64,000 nt of DNA from Henningerozyma blattae CBS 6284 (lineage: Eukaryota; Ascomycota; Saccharomycetes; Saccharomycetales; Saccharomycetaceae), in the NCBI RefSeq assembly GCF_000315915.1, contig NC_020189.1, forward strand, positions 372,001 to 436,000. The letters are read 5' to 3'. Shown piece by piece: positions 63,194-64,000 of the stretch (the first letter of the stretch is position 1; the number at the start of each line of letters is the position of its first letter). The position numbers were made by a program, and so were the translations under genes. Under the pieces are notes generated by a model that saw only the letters and a list, made by a program, of their open reading frames with translations, made no database searches and was not told the DNA's origin.

Positions 63194-64000
63194 ATGCCCA
63201 ATTCAAGAAATAAAAATGTGTCGAGTAATGGGAAACTTTCGAAATCCTTTGTTCAAAAAGGCGGTTCATTTGATCCATTAGATGTCACTAAGTCCTTAGG
63301 GTTTCAAATTAACCGTAAGATTGGCAGGAACGTTTGGTCAAAAGATGATGATAAAAAATTGACCGGATTGGTTCAAGCCCTTTTGATAGAGATGGGGTTC
63401 CCCAATGGTATTAAGGATATCAAATCTATAGAACATTCAACAGATGTCTCTCAACAATTAAATTGGGATTCATTAGAAGCACATTTTGTTGAGCCACGTA
63501 GGCGTGGTAAAGATTTGAAGAAAAGATGGACTGCCTCATTAGACCCCAATTTGAAAAGAGGTCGATGGACGGATGATGAAGATAAAATCCTTTTAAAAGC
63601 TTTCCAGAAACATGGTCCACATTGGTTGATCATTGCAGCAGAAATACCAGGTAGAACTGAGGATCAATGTGCCAAACGATATACTGAAGTATTGGGTCCT
63701 AATAGTAAAGGTAGACTCCGAGAATGGAGCGTAGAAGAGGATTTATTATTGATAAGTAAAGTGAAACAGTATGGAACTAAATGGAGACAAATCTCTTCAG
63801 AGATGGAATGTAGGCCTAGTCTGACCTGTAGAAATCGCTGGAGGAAAATTATTACTTTAGTCGTGCGTGATAAGGCAGATCCAAAAATTTCAGAAGCTGT
63901 AAGAAAGCATCAAGAATTAACAAAGACTAATCAAAATCCCCCTTCCAATTCTCCGTCTCCATCACAACCTCAACCACAAAACAATTCAAATTCAATGAGT
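63194..64000 (+). CDS. BAS1: Myb-type transcription factor Bas1, 5' part (runs off the right edge)
   Basis: Activates purine (ADE) and histidine synthesis genes with Pho2. The first 269 codons are visible. Three Myb-like repeats can be seen: a diverged first repeat (GRNVWSKDDDKKLTGLVQ ... LKKRWTASL, about 48-115), a second KRGRWTDDEDKILLKAFQKH ... CAKRYTEVL (about 120-170), and a third LREWSVEEDLLLISKVKQY ... CRNRWRKII (about 175-222), each with the spaced Trp residues. A Pro/Asn/Ser-rich part starts at about 245. The rest of the protein, including the Pho2-interaction region, is outside the window. Divergent from UBP7/UBP11 as YKR099W is from YKR098C. Confidence 0.93.
   Translation, partial: MPNSRNKNVSSNGKLSKSFVQKGGSFDPLDVTKSLGFQINRKIGRNVWSKDDDKKLTGLVQALLIEMGFPNGIKDIKSIEHSTDVSQQLNWDSLEAHFVEPRRRGKDLKKRWTASLDPNLKRGRWTDDEDKILLKAFQKHGPHWLIIAAEIPGRTEDQCAKRYTEVLGPNSKGRLREWSVEEDLLLISKVKQYGTKWRQISSEMECRPSLTCRNRWRKIITLVVRDKADPKISEAVRKHQELTKTNQNPPSNSPSPSQPQPQNNSNSMS

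Overview
This is about 64 kb of nuclear chromosome from an AT-rich budding yeast of the family Saccharomycetaceae. Almost every gene is recognisable as the counterpart of a Saccharomyces cerevisiae gene. Splice signals (GTATGT, TACTAAC), an intron in tRNA-Pro(UGG), and Ty3/sigma-like LTRs just upstream of tRNA genes all fit. The genes follow two paralogous S. cerevisiae tracks: PCK1 and BAS1 from chromosome XI; RRD1, IMP2' and GUT2 from chromosome IX. Neighbours that S. cerevisiae keeps (MCM10, PCC1, FMP52, YND1) are missing. With the long gene-free stretches, this suggests a species after the whole-genome duplication with its own gene-loss history, for example the Vanderwaltozyma/Tetrapisispora or Kazachstania/Naumovozyma groups. 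The species itself is an inference. Comparisons with S. cerevisiae are from memory of systematic names.

Layout. (1) 1-4.4 kb: CYS4 (cysteine synthesis) behind a promoter rich in CACGTG, then HEM2 (heme synthesis). (2) 4.4-7.9 kb: gene-free except for two adjacent solo LTRs and an intron-bearing tRNA-Pro. (3) 7.9-12.7 kb: SSA2-like HSP70, POM33 and HIF1, all on the minus strand, the same trio and orientation as YLL024C-YLL022C. (4) 12.7-25.9 kb: a long, sparse, AT-rich region with a shortened solo LTR beside tRNA-Ile, two adjacent hairpins, ERG26, a DUP-family membrane protein, a broken LTP1 phosphatase gene and a candidate point centromere. (5) 25.9-33.7 kb: PMI40 (one intron), an isolated gag-like ORF, NUG1 and PAC2, matching the centromere-proximal right arm of S. 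cerevisiae chromosome V. (6) 34.9-64 kb: RRD1, PCK1, an ESL1/ESL2 homologue, an MLP1/MLP2 homologue (with a 15-base N gap), IMP2', GUT2, UBP7/UBP11 and the 5' part of BAS1. Here the RRD1-to-MLP block is inverted relative to the order inferred from S. cerevisiae.

Functional themes: PCK1 and GUT2 serve gluconeogenesis and glycerol use; two perfect carbon-source response elements sit in a GC-rich island upstream of PCK1. CYS4 and HEM2 are biosynthetic; SSA2 carries a heat-shock element; POM33 and MLP are nuclear-pore proteins. The observations most worth following up are the candidate centromere at 25.2-25.4 kb, the gag-like ORF, the decayed LTP1, the LTR/tRNA arrangements and the block inversion. 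No unprecedented multi-gene system was seen.
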